A stretch of 64,000 nucleotides of DNA from Euclidia mi. Lineage: Eukaryota; Arthropoda; Insecta; Lepidoptera; Erebidae. Of the stretch, positions 32,942 through 44,047 are shown one piece after another; position 1 is the stretch's first letter; each line of letters opens with the position of its first letter. The position numbers and the translations under genes are program-made. The DNA is taken from positions 92,731,034-92,795,033 of the forward strand of contig OX123186.2 in assembly GCA_944739405.2 (NCBI GenBank), written 5' to 3'. The notes below the pieces were generated by a model. It worked only from the letters and a program-made list of their open reading frames with translations. It had not been told where the DNA came from and searched no databases.

Positions 32942-33419
32942 CAGGGCTTGAAATACCGTTAAAAATTTGGTATCGTTACAGCCTTTTGATGCAGATATCG
33001 TTAACTAAGAAATAACGTTATCAAAATTAACGGTAATTCTGGCACATTTTACCGGTAAAATTACGTAACGGTAAAAGGTACGGTATCGAAAATTTTATCG
33101 TTATGACTTAGTTTTGTTACCGTCGCTCTCGTCCAATTGCAAAAGAATTTCAGACTACTTCGACGCTAGACTGTGCCGTACGACTATTTTCGTGTTTAAT
33201 AGTCTACTTACTATCCTGAGTTTTGTTTGTTCTTGTATACCAGGTCACTCAGAAAGTATTGCGAGAAAAAGTTTTTGTGTATACCTACTATGTGAGACTG
33301 GCCAATTATAATTTATTTAAAAATATGATTACTTATAAGTAAAAATAGGTACGTTCTTGTACGATTCAGTCTATCGTACGATTCGTCCCCTAAAACCAGA
33401 CGAATTGTACGATAGTCTT

Positions 33420-33930
33420 CAAATGGCATTCATGGATGAAGGCCCTTCTAAGGCAACCGTGTATCGTTAGTATAATGAATTTAAGCGCGGTCTACTAACT
33501 TTGGGGGATGAAGAAAGAAGTGGTCACCCTTTGTCGGCTGTTGAGGAAGAAAACGTCCTAGCAGTAAAAAAAATGATCCAAGACAATAGACGAGTTACAT
33601 ACCAACAGATTCAGCATATACTGCAGATTGAATCAGGAAGCCTTCACGAGATTCTACACGTGCATCTACGGGTGCGGAGGATATGTTCAGAATCAGGCAA
33701 GGGTGGAATGGTGCCATGATACGATAGACAAATTTGAAGCAGGCTCGTCTCGGCGGGTTTACGACATCGCTACAGGTGTTGAATCCTGGATTTATTAATA
33801 CGATACAGAAACAAAGTGCCACTCGACACCCAAACGGTGTTTCAAAACGAATCAACGCCTACCAAAGTAAAGCGACCTAGAAGCGGGGGCAAGATTTTGA
33901 TCACGAGCTTTTTCTTGACTGGCTACTTGG
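33420..33930 (+). pseudogene. mariner-type transposase relic
   Basis: Frames read TVYR.YNEFKRG, EERSGHPLSAVEEENVLAVK, RRVTYQQIQHIL, SGSLHEILH and VRRIC, which is the N-terminal HTH region of mariner transposases in the right order. They continue as VEWCHDTIDKF and VESWIY.YD.ETK. The first catalytic Asp region (usually GDETW) is altered to VESW. Stops at about 33468 and later positions. No inverted repeats located. Confidence 0.75.
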
Positions 33931-34131
33931 TGACAATCCCTTAGCGAAACTAAAGAAGCATAATTCAAATTCAGAAATATTTATTGTGTAACATAGGTAC
34001 ATAAGTTAGAATGTTTGGGCTAATGTATACTCTAAGGTTTGGTTATTTGAACATGCTATGTCCCGCCATTTACGCATACAATAATTAGGTACATTTATTC
34101 TGTCATAATATGTCTATACTAATATAATAAA

Positions 34132-34440
34132 GCGGAAGAGTTTGTTTGTTTGTTTGTTTGAACGCGCTAATCTCAGGAACTACCGGTCGGTTCTGAAAAA
34201 TTCTTTTTGTATACGATAGCCCAGTTATTCCGGAAGGCTATAGGCTATATAACATAACGCTTTGACCCTTTGGGGCCGGGCAAAAGGCTAAAAAGGCTAA
34301 AACATAATGTAGGCTAATCTCAGGAACTAGCAGTCGGATTTAAAAAAATGTTATTGCCTATGATATCCCAATTATTCCAAAAGGCTATAGGCTATATAAA
34401 ATTACGCCACAACTTTTAGGGGCCAGACAAAAATTATAAA
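34132..34440 (+). repeat. Interspersed repeat, copy 3 (GTTTGTTTG...ACGCTAATCTC family)
   Basis: GTTTGTTTGTTTGTTTGAAC, GCGCTAATCTCAGGAACTAC and CTATAGGCTATATAACATAA match the copies at 8971 (reversed) and 14075. A partial internal repeat of the same motif follows at about 34315-34400. Confidence 0.6.
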
Positions 34441-34554
34441 ATGGTCAAACGAAAAGGGGGAGGGTTGGGTCAAAGGCAAAAAAAAGGCTAAACGAATAGG
34501 ATACAATCTTTATGGGTATCGTTTTCGAGATTTTTGGGACGCTGATTAATAATA

Positions 34555-35130
34555 TGAAATTTATTTAGTGATCCAAGATGGCGGACGGGAAATCAAAGAT
34601 GGCGGATGAGAAAATTTTAAAAATCAATATTGGTATCGCCTTCGATATTTTAAGGGGTGGGGAATCGAAATACAATATCTATTTCGTGATCAAAGATGGC
34701 GGATGGGAAAATTAAAAAAAAAAATATTGGTATCGTCTGCGATGTTAAAAGGGATGGGGAATCCAAATACAACATCTGTTTCGTGATTCAAGATGGTGGA
34801 TGGGTAATCAAAGATGGCGGATGGGAAAAATTTTAAAAATCAATATGGGTATCGTCTCTGATGATTTAAGGGATGGAGAATCCAAATATAACATCTATTT
34901 CGTGATCAAAGATGGCGGATAGGAAATCAAAGATAGTGGACAGGATTTTTTTAAAGTCGATTTGGGTATCGTCTCCGATATTTTAAGGAATGGGGAATTC
35001 AAAAACACCATCTATTTCGTAATCAAAGATGGCGAATGGGATTTTTTTTATATCAATATGGGTATCGTCTCCAATATTTAAAGGGATGGGGAGTCCAAAT
35101 CCAACATCTATTTCGTGATCAAAGATGGCA
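34555..35130 (+). repeat. Minisatellite with alternating 96- and ~118-bp units
   Basis: The mark TTTCGTGATCAAAGATGGCG recurs with spacings of about 118, 96, 120, 117 and 96 bp (starts near 34564, 34682, 34778, 34898, 35015, 35111). Longer units hold two copies of ATCAAAGATGGCGGA, shorter ones hold one. Each unit also has GGGTATCGTCTCCGAT and GGGATGGGGAATCCAAATA. It lies inside the hAT-like element. Confidence 0.85.
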
Positions 35131-35446
35131 AGCGAATGAGCCTGGAACGCCGCCATCTCCTTTTGGGAGTAGCCTGCAGACGGTGAGCCCGTGGGGCCGC
35201 TCATCGTCCGACAAGGCCCAAGAGGCGGCGTATGTGTTCCGCGTATGCCTCTCGATGAAGTAGTTTTCGTTTTCCTTCTTTGTTGAAGTATGGATGAGAA
35301 CAAACAGAGGTTAACTTTATTGTAAATTTAAAGTCAATATGAGAGCGTGGTGTATGCTATTGCGTATAGTAACGTGAGCGAGATTTAGGCGTCATTTTCA
35401 ATGGATCGTTAGAGGAACGATTACCAGTATATTCTAGTCACATTCA

Positions 35447-37792
35447 CTCCTATCTACATCTATTACCAGAACGTAAGGGGACTACGGACCAAGACCAATG
35501 AAGTGCACAATAGTATCCTCCAGAACAATTATGACATCATTACATTTAGTGAGACATGGCTCAATTCAAACATATTAGATCGGGAAGTTGTCGACGATAG
35601 ATACATTGTATATCGCAGGGATCGTAATCTGTCAAATTCTAATAAGGTGGATGGCGGAGGAGTACTCTTAGCAGTGTCTAGCCATATTCCCTCACACCGT
35701 ATTACAAAATGGGAAAGCGACTGTGAAGATATTTGGGTAGTCTTAGAAACTGTTAAAAATCACAAAATTTATAAAATAGCTTTATGTATTGTTTACTTGC
35801 CTCCACCTGTTAAACATGATATTCTTGTTAAGTTTCTCGATAGAGTTAATTTTGTTTCTGAGAGAGTGGACGATGTTGTAATAATTGGTGATTTTAATCT
35901 GGGTTTTATTGATTGGCTTAGTGAAAATAATGTGTCATGTCCTGCTGGTGGCATTGGTGATAGTAATCAACAAAGACTGACTTACACGTTATTAGATTTT
36001 ATTGCATTAAATGAGTTGAAACAAATAAATAATGTATGTAATAGTGACAATAAAATCTTAGATCTAATAATAACGAATTTATCCTGTTCTGTTGCTAAAA
36101 CTGGTGCAATTAGTAGGCCTGACTTATACCATCCTCCGCTCGAGATAGTATTGGAGATATCGTTGGACTCTCCAACAGTACCTAAGCCTCGCTTGGACTA
36201 TAATTTCTTTAAGGCTGATTATAATACCATTTTACCTGCCCTGAAACGTGTGGATTGGGTAAAGGTTTTTGTTCGTGCGAGGGTGTAGATGACATGGTAT
36301 CTTTTTTCTATGATAACTTAAATTCTATTGTCAAAGAATATGTGCCTAAACGCAAACCACGCCAAGCTTCCTATCCTGTATGGTTCACAAGAGACTTATT
36401 TGCCGTCTAAAAGAAAAAGAAAAGTTAAGGCTTAAGACACGTAAGCATAACAATCCGCGTGATAAGCTTGAATATGAACTAATCAGGAGAAGATGCGATA
36501 AACTTATCCGTCATTGTTATGCTGACTACATAAGTACCATAGAATACAATCTCAAAAATAATCCAAAGCTTTTCTGGAGTTATATTAAGCACAAAAAGTC
36601 CAGCTCTAACACCCTACCCACAGTAATGCACAATAACCACCAACTTACGTCGTCTAATTGTTCAGACATCGCCAACATATTTGCTTCTCATTTCAGCTCT
36701 GTTTATATGAACTCTTCTAATCCTGTGACATCTGTAGATTCATACGCTAATAATGACTCAAGTGCAAATAGCTTTTTATCTTCTATCAATGTCTCCGAAA
36801 ATGATTTCCTATCAGCACTGAAACGTTTAGATTGTCGTAAGGGTGCTGGACCTGACGGTATACCGCCTCTTTTTATTAAACTGTGTGCTCCAGCGCTAAC
36901 GTATCCTCTTAAGGAGATCTTTAACAAGTCATTCAATAGTAGAAAATTCCCTAGTGAGTGGAAACGAGCGCGAATAGTACCAATTTTTAAAAAGGGAGAC
37001 AATGGTGATGTTCGAAATTACAGACCGATATCAATATTGTCTTGCTTTTCAAAAATCTTTGCGTCCCTCATCTGCCCAATTTTGACCCAGCACACCAAAT
37101 TCCAGCTAACTTCAGAGCAGCACGGCTTCCAGGCTAATAAATCGGTCGAAACTAATTTAATATCTTTCGTAACCCCTATCATGGAAGGTGTCGATAAAGG
37201 CTACCAAATTGACTCAGTATATACTGATTTTGCAAGTGCATTCGATCGGGTGGACCATCATATCATGATATTCAAACTTAAGGTGCAATATGGAATTTGT
37301 GGTAACTTGTTGGGTTGGTTTGAATCGTACCTCAGCAATAGGGAATATATTGTGGTAGTGAAAGGGCACGTATCCAATAAATATTTTGCGAACTCGGGAG
37401 TGCCTCAGGGTTCCCATCTAGGCCCAATTTTGTTTCTTCTCTTTATCAATGATATAGTTAAACGTATCCGCTACTGTCACTGTTCGCTCTTCGCCGATGA
37501 CATGAAAATTTCAAGACAGATTGATTCGGATGATGACATGACAGTGATGCAAGCTGACCTTGATCATGTTCACGAATGGTGTATCGAAAACAACATGTTG
37601 CTAAACGCCGCTAAATGCCAACATATCCGTTTCACAAAAAAAAGAAAATGCCTACCAACTCAATACCACATAAACGGGGTCCCGATCGCAGTTGCCAAAC
37701 AAGTGCGTGACTTGGGCATTGTCTTGGATTCTGAACTCACATTTATTCCTCACTATAACAACATTGTATTGGTAACGATGAAATTAAATTAG
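35447..37792 (+). pseudogene. Jockey-like LINE: endonuclease and reverse transcriptase, truncated
   Basis: First frame (35447-36288): FSETWLN, DGGGVLLAV, IGDFNL and DLIITN, the APE-type endonuclease motifs; the terminal SDH box is replaced by text lacking it. A frame break near 36280 and another near 36400 precede the second open stretch (36380-37792). There the RT motifs follow: KGAGPDGIPP, RIVPIFKKGD, NYRPISILSC, FQLTSEQHGF, DFASAFDRVDH, GVPQGSHLGP, and the catalytic FADD at about 37490. It stops soon after LGIVLDSELTF, so the thumb is incomplete. The protein is nearly readable, suggesting a not very old insertion, now dead. Confidence 0.9.
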
Positions 37793-37887
37793 TGCAGTGA
37801 TCAGGTGTCGTTAATTATGAGAGAGTAGAAAATAACTTTATTTTCTTGTTCCTATCAAGTTTGACTATACAGCTTGTCGTAAGTATG

Positions 37888-37972
37888 GTAAGCAGAAGTC
37901 CAGAGATGGAGGACCCCTAGAGGGGATGTTCAGGTTTATCTAGGGGTTTTCTATCTCTGGACTTCAACTTAC
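37888..37972 (+). other. Strong imperfect hairpin
   Basis: GTAAG-CA-GAAGTCCAGAGAT...CCCCTAG (37888-37920) pairs with CTAGGGG...ATCTCTGGACTTC-AA-CTTAC (37940-37972) around a 19-nt loop. It could fold like a small pre-miRNA, but may be only a MITE relic. It lies within the hAT-like element just after the LINE fragment. Confidence 0.6.
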
Positions 37973-38045
37973 TTTTATATTTTTAAATGCTTTTGTAAAA
38001 ATATTTAAAAATGTAAACAATTATTAGCTACCTATGTAAACAATT

Positions 38046-38290
38046 GACAGCCTCCGTGGTCCAGTGGATAGCGTATGCGACTGCTGATAGGAGGGCCCGG
38101 GTTCGATTCCTGGGTCGGGCTCGTGTTACTGGGTTTTTCCGAATTCTCAGTAGCAGCCCGGAGTCTGATGATGTGCCCGGTAACGGCAATAGGCTTGCCC
38201 CCTATTACGTGGGACCTAAAAATGCATGGCAAAATGTGGGTGTAATATGTCTATCCCTTTGAGGATACAGGCGTGAGTCTATAAATAAAA
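38046..38290 (+). mobile_element. tRNA-derived SINE inside the hAT-like element
   Basis: Same family as 24861 and 45481: CTCCGTGGTCCAGTGGATAG (A box), CCGGGTTCGATTCCTGGG (B box), CCTATTACGTGGGACCT, then GATACAGGCGTGAGTCTATA and an A-rich tail. CAATT flanks both sides (38041-38045, 38291-38295). The head is the best preserved of the three copies. Confidence 0.8.
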
Positions 38291-39055
38291 CAATTAGAGC
38301 GAAGCCACTGCTCCGTTGCGTTGTATTGTGTCGTCGCAACGTTGACATTAACCTGCATTATTAGGTGCCACGTCCTAATCTTGCAAAGCAAACGTCGCAA
38401 CGCAACGTTGCAGTGTGACTTCACCCTAAACGTTAAAACTTAATAAAGGAAATGTAATAATAAGAAGTGAGAACTATAACAGTAGTTTTCTATATATATA
38501 ACTAGCTGACCAGGCAAACGTTGTTTTGCAATATTTTTTTTTTTTTTGAAAAATAGATGTTGGCCGATTCTCATAGATACCGGATAAGCACAAAAAATTT
38601 CATCAAAATCGGTCAAGCCGTTTCGGAGGAGTATGGGAACGAAAACTGTGACACGAGAATTTTATATATTAGATTTAGATTAAACTAAGCGCGTGAGAGT
38701 TGGCAAGACGATAAACGAAATGGCAACAGAGTCGGAAAGCGCGTGCGTGGCCACGTAGATACTACCCGCGCCTCCGCCACCGCCGCATCGCTGCACCGTA
38801 CCGGTCGCGGCGGGCGGCGGCTTCGTGAAAACGGCAACGTCGCATAAAATAACCAAACTATACTGTGAACTTGTTACCGGTAATTTTACTAAAAGTTTAA
38901 TAATACCGTTATTTTTAACGTAATTTTTTTACCGCTATTATTACGTTATGCTACTAAATAACGCTACCAAATCGTACCGGTATGCCAGGTATCTCTTTGA
39001 AATACCGTTAATTAACGTTATTTTTAATGTGAATTGGTAACGTTTTCAAGCCCTG

Positions 39056-41284
39056 ATTAAAAGGGAGATATCATCGGCAAACAACACGCACTGTTCTTGA
39101 ATTGAATTGGGTAGGTCGTTAATATATAACAGAAATAGTAAGCATCCGATGACACTGCCCTGAGGTATTGAAGCATTTATAATTTTTTTGTCGGATCGGA
39201 TATGTTGTATTTCTTTAATATCATGGTTGAAAAATTCTATCTCTACTTGGTGCTCTCTGTTTTCCATGTAGGATCAGAACCATTTGTGTGCCACTCCTCT
39301 GATGCCAATCTGATTTAATTTACTTAGTAGTATGTTGTATTTGACTCTATCGTATGCTTTAGTCATATCTAATAATATACCTACACCACATAATATACCT
39401 TTGTTGTTGATGGTGTTGAGAGCTTCCTGTATATATTTATATACTGCCAAAGTTGTCGATCGATTTTTTCGAACGCCATTCTGTGAGTCATTGTGAATGG
39501 ATGTGAATAGATTGTATTTCTCGCAAAAGGAATAAACTTGGGTACACATAGCTTTTTCGAAGATTTTTGAAGCAGTTGGTAGTAAGGCTACGGGACGGTA
39601 ATTATTTGTGTCTGATTTCGAGTTTTTCTTGTGGACTGGTTTGACAATTGTTTTTTTTAGTTGATCAGGAAAAATTCCGTCTTCAAATGACTGGTTAACT
39701 AGTAGGTAAAATGGCAAGGTTAATACGTCAGCACATTGTTTAATCAGGTTAGGTGGGATATCATCGATACCACAACTTTATTTATTTTTGAGATTTCTTA
39801 TAATGTCATACATTTCACGTGGTTCTACTGGTCGTAAAAACATTGTGTTTTCTACGTGTTGATGAAAGTGGTTACAGCTTGGAGTGTCGTTCTTTATTTG
39901 ACTGTCTTCCTGGCCGATAGAGGCAAAATAACTGTTGAAAGTGTTTGCTAATTGTTTTGGGTCGGATATTATTGTATTGTTCATATTCAGTTTTATATTA
40001 TTTTTTTCATTTTTGGGTTTTTTGTTTGTGCGTTCATTTCTTATTTGATCGTTTTGACGTGACAACGTCTTATAAATTGGTTTGCCGGGTGACACTTCAA
40101 GAAACTGCGTTACGCTCCGCTCACGTTATGCGCTCACAATGAGAGCGAGTGAGAGGCACGCGTCCCGCCTAAGAGCGAGAGAGACAGACATAAAAAGTGA
40201 AAGGCACGCGTCTTTCATCCTTCTTCCTACTATACGAATGAATATTCACATTAAAATTATTTTACCACTCAAAGTCGTTGTCACGTAAAACTTTCGCCCG
40301 TATACCGACTTTACAGGCAACCACCATTTTTTTATTTTATTATTTGATTTATGCATTTTGTTACTATAATAAATTTTTTTGGATGTTGTAACTACTTTTC
40401 TTCGTATTTTTTGTAATAGTTTATTAGAGCAGGACTGTTTGATTTTAGGGTAAGTATTTTTAATATTCTTTTGTTTTTACTTGCGAGCTTTATACCTTTC
40501 GTTAGCCAGTATTTTTTGTAGTTTGATTTTATTTTTATTTTAGTTCTCGGCATGAATTTATTTAATGCATTTGTTAGGATTGAGTTGAAAATATTGTAAT
40601 TTTCATTTATATTTTTGTCGGTGCTTATTATTTCAGACCAATTATTTTTCTGTAACTCATCTTTAAATTGTTGTATGCTTCTGGTATTAATTATCCGTTT
40701 CTTGACATACCACGTACTTGGAGATATGTTTTGACTTATTTTCATATGAATAATGGTGCCATTGTGATTTGAAAAGCCTAACTCCTCTACAGTTGTATAA
40801 AGTGGAATTTTGTTGCTAAAGTTGGTAAAAATCAGATCCAAACATGTAGATGATGTTAAGGTCGTACGAGTGGGTTCGTTTATATTTTGGGTAAACCCAT
40901 GCTCTAACATAAGATCTAAAAATTAGTTTGTTCTAGGGTTAGTTTCAATTATATTTATAATAAAATCTTCCCCTATTACTATGTTATATTTACAATATTT
41001 ATTATTTATATATTATAAGGCATTTTTTTAATTGGCAGAAAAACAATTATTCCTCTTTTCTATTCCAGTACAAAGTGATTAGTAATATATTTTCAATAGT
41101 TAATTCTAGTTAATTCATTTCCAAAACATATTCAATTGACATATCAGAGATATCTTGCTTCTCAACGTAATCTGAATGGTCTTGAAGCAGTATACAAATA
41201 CCGCCTCCTGTTCGGTTTTAACGACAGTATGAAGTTACGATTTTATATCCGCTAAATTGAAGAAGTTCTAGTTTTTTCTGATTT
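39056..41284 (-). pseudogene. LINE in Tc1: endonuclease and RT part
   Basis: - strand, 5' to 3': NRTGGGICILLQ (endonuclease start, near 41220), LDLIFTN and FSNHNGT (SDH box as SNH, near 40760), a YKKYEEK end, an approximately 250-bp foreign stretch at about 40085-40340 rich in GAGAGCGAG-type text, then RNERTNKKP. From about 39720 the RT follows: KTIVKPVHKKN, NYRPVALLP, DMTKAYDRV, IPQGSVIGCLLF and FADDISLL, broken at 39270 and 39778. The right end lies in the Tc1 transposase gene at about 41284, so the copy is 5'-truncated. Confidence 0.85.
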
Positions 41285-41361
41285 CTACCAATCGTTCGTT
41301 GACCCAAGCCCTTCCGCACCAGTGCTACAATTTGAGCCGCTTGTTCGGACGAAGTATCCAT
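41285..41361 (-). pseudogene. Tc1-type transposase N-terminus, cut off by the LINE
   Basis: - strand from the Met at 41361: MDTSSEQAAQIVALVRKGLG, then QRTIGR, the typical first helix region of Tc1-like transposases. It continues at 31936 (NLNQSTVSRIY) after the 9.3-kb LINE/hAT block. The join has not been written out here. Confidence 0.8.
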
Positions 41362-41706
41362 ATTATGGTTTAAAAACTCTCGATGAGTTAAAAAACTAAC
41401 CCAACAATTCTGCTGGTAACAATAATTCAATTGACAAAAGAATAAAAAATCAATGCGAATCAATTTAAAACTTTGCTTTAAATAACACGCAAATCTGATA
41501 CTAAGAGTAAATTTTCTTTTCCCGGCTATATTCATTTGTTTTACTGCAGTTCTATTTTTAAATTTTGCTTTTTTTTGGATTAAAAGCCAGTCTCTCCATA
41601 TTTAAATAATTTAATCTAAAATGTTTGCATACTTATAAAAAAAAAAATTTTCAAAATAATCCTGAACTTTGATGCAGTTAAAGAGTCCGTTAGTTTATAT
41701 TTACAG

Positions 41707-41966
41707 AAATAGGAAGCTTCGTACATTCAAAACGAAGAAGGAAATTGATCCTCACATCATCTGGATACACATACTATTACCAAAGAACTTATAAGAGTAA
41801 CAAAATGCGATGGTTCTGTGCCACACACCAATCAAGAGGTTGTAAGGCTGACATCACAACATATTGAAACCTTATAGTAAAAGAAAAAAATATTCATGAA
41901 CATGAACCGAAGTTGAACTGGTATTACGAGAAACCAGAAGCTTATCATCAGTTCTGTAATTCATAA
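41707..41966 (+). pseudogene. E10b: FLYWCH exon inactivated by 1-nt insertion (unit beta)
   Basis: Counterpart of E10. It reads ATA GGA AGC TTC normally, with RGSK changed to RRRK and MRWRC to MRWFC. An extra T in ACATATTGAAACC then brings a TGA at 41865-41867, before the H-x-H. Downstream text remains similar to E10 up to the old stop at 41964-41966. The 3' splice site is also compromised: the Tc1-type element ends at 41695, leaving TATATTTACAG and pushing the native branch-point region 11 kb away. Confidence 0.9.
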
Positions 41967-42842
41967 ACGATTTTGAACTTTCACCTAACGTTTCGACTGG
42001 ATTACATCGGCCGTTGGCATTTTCCAACCGATTGTGACCACAACTCATGTAAGCTGGTCGAACCGTCGTTGAATTCAGAGGTATAAATACCGCAACCATT
42101 ACATATATGATTATTCTGTATCATCATTGTTTATCATTGCCTTGCCCTGGTCCCAATTTATTTGGGATACTTATTTAGTTTGTAATTAGTATTCAACTAA
42201 TCTATGCCATGTACTTATATTTTTTTTCTATTATGTATTTTATTCTGAATTTAAGAATTAGACTACGGCAGACTGATGATGATTCTGCATTTAGTCATGA
42301 AACTTTATTGTTGTGTTTTTATTTATATGTTGTCTAAACAATCGTGATTATAAATATACTAGACTGATAAGATGTTTTTGCGATCTGAAATATTTGAGCA
42401 TAGAGTATTTTGGTATTATTTCGACCAGTCTGTTTCGATATACTGTACCAATAACTCGCAGTCAATTAATGCGAACTACTAGTATATAAGGTAAAAGGTT
42501 TCACCCTGGTACCCCCATTAGATATGAACGAATGACAAGCTTTTGACGTGTCATAAATTTTGATGCAATTTTATGAATAGTTTTGAAAGTGAAGAGAAGT
42601 TAAAAGTTTCGGCGGAGAAAGCGCTCTTTTCATTTAATTTAAGACTAGCTTTCATAGACTGTTATACGACAATCGTGTTCATTTCACAAGATAGAGCGTA
42701 AGTGTGACGGTGGCGCCATACCCTAACAACCAAAATTTTCATGGTGTTCCTCACTTACATAGTGATTTTATGACGAATCCACTGCGATGTTTCACGGTGG
42801 AAAATTATGTGTAGATTGATTTGTTGATCAAAAAAATTATTG

Positions 42843-42940
42843 TCTCGTGTAGGGCTCGAATCCACAACACTCCGCGCAATTCAAACAGCGAGGCGACCGC
42901 ATAAACCACCACGCTACACGTGCATAGATTATTGTAACAT
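42843..42940 (-). repeat. tRNA-like SINE piece upstream of E11b
   Basis: Beta copy of 22215-22315, at the same distance from the exon, with a few indels. Confidence 0.5.
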
Positions 42941-42992
42941 TGCTCTTCCGATTTCACTGTTCAATAATGATAAAATTTGAATTATGTTACAG

Positions 42993-43249
42993 AAGTTGGA
43001 AAATTCGTTTATTCTAAACGAGGAAGGAAATTGATTCTGACTTCATCTGGATACACTTACTATTATAAAAAAGTTTATAAAAATAACAAAATGCGATGGC
43101 TTTGTGCCACCCACCAATCAAAAGGTTGTAGAGCTGACATGATTACTTATGAGAACCTTATAGTAAAAGAAAGGAATATTCACAACCATGAACCTAAGCT
43201 TAACTGGTATAAGCAGAAACCGGCAACTCATCACAAGTTCCGCAGTTAA
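42993..43249 (+). CDS. mod(mdg4): E11b: mod(mdg4)-type 3' exon, FLYWCH zinc finger (unit beta)
   Basis: The acceptor AATTATGTTACAG ends at 42992, with a phase-1 start (AA, then GTT GGA). About 85 residues: KFVYSKRGRKLILTSSGYTY, MRWLCATHQSKGC, IHNHEPKLNWYKQKPATHHK, TAA at 43247-43249. Ligands are complete. It differs from E11 by S-to-R, Q-to-K, R-to-K, V-to-L and a few tail changes against a larger number of silent changes, so both copies appear maintained. Confidence 0.9.
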
Positions 43250-43700
43250 TATTAAGGAAGAATTGTATCATATGAATCAACGAGCTTCAATCGTGTAATT
43301 ATTTGAATTTGAAGGTGAAATATCTCCTGCTAAGCCCGACATTTCAGCCTCAGATACACTAGCCGTGGTCACAACATGACTGATTGACTGCTGAAACGCT
43401 TATGTTTTAAGTATTGAAGGCATTTTATCTTCATTACTCAAAACATAAATAGGTATTAGTCTGCCATTTATTGATCTTAAAAGTAAATTAATTATTATCT
43501 GCTGCTATGCATTACATACTACTTATACTGTATTGTTAATGCTCATGACAATATTATTAAAACCCATGATATTACCGCTAAGTTTTTATTATTAGTAATA
43601 AAAGTAGCTAAAGCCCTAATTAATAATTAACTATAAAATTAAAAACTTGCAGGTAAGTATAAAGTACATTAACTAGTAATAACATGTACTTAATTTACAG

Positions 43701-44047
43701 CTGAAGCAAATTACGTGTTTTCTCACCGAGGGAACAAAATGCTCTTAGTATCAGGATATAAGTTCTACCGGCAACGTCAAGTGAAAAACAAAGTCAGATG
43801 GCTGTGCTCCACACACTACGGCAAAGGATGCAAGGCAACGGTCTACACGCTCGGTGATAACATCGTCCAAATGAAAAACGAACACAACCATATGCCATCG
43901 GAACAACAGTATGCTTCATCTGCTCTAGATATATCACCACCTATCAAAATTGGTGGCGAATCTCCGATTAGACAAGCTCCCCCAATACCAATTGGTGGAC
44001 AACCACCAATGATGCCAAATACCGGTCATTTTAATTATTTTAAATAA
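43701..44047 (+). CDS. mod(mdg4): E12b: mod(mdg4)-type 3' exon with full-length Pro/Gly tail (unit beta)
   Basis: The acceptor TTAATTTACAG ends at 43700, with a phase-1 start (CT, then GAA). About 115 residues: YVFSHRGNKMLLVSGYKFYR, VRWLCSTHYGKGC, EHNHMPSEQ. A 40-residue low-complexity tail follows (LDISPPIKIGGESPIRQ, then PPIPIGGQPPM) and ends FNYFK before the TAA at 44045-44047. The finger is complete. This is probably the ancestral form; E12 lost the tail by a 4-bp deletion. Differences to E12 in the finger are 6 silent and 3 amino-acid changes by hand count. Confidence 0.9.

Larger units (their letters stand above)
32942..39055. mobile_element. hAT-like element with 8-bp target duplication, loaded with other repeats
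   Basis: Both ends read CAGGGCTTGAAA inward. ATTAAAAG flanks it at 32934-32941 and 39056-39063, an 8-bp target duplication as in hAT elements. Removing it rejoins the LINE's FADD region (39100) with the rest of that protein. Inner ends are rich in palindromic TACCGTTA/TAACGGTA. No hAT transposase is visible. The interior holds a mariner relic, a minisatellite, a LINE, a hairpin and a SINE. A short CpG-rich stretch lies at 38750-38850. Confidence 0.8.
30734..41695 (-). mobile_element. Tc1-type transposon, expanded to 11 kb by nested insertions
   Basis: The left end is CACTGACGGACTC followed by AACTGCATCAAAGT. The right end read backwards gives AACTAACGGACTC followed by AACTGCATCAAAGT, so these are terminal inverted repeats. 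TA lies on both sides (30732-30733 and 41696-41697). Its transposase gene runs on the - strand but is split by a LINE (about 31938-41284), which itself holds a hAT-like element. The intron end it hit is intact in unit alpha (CTAACATAATATATCTTTACAG). Only 11 bp of native sequence remain between its right end and exon E10b. Confidence 0.85.
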
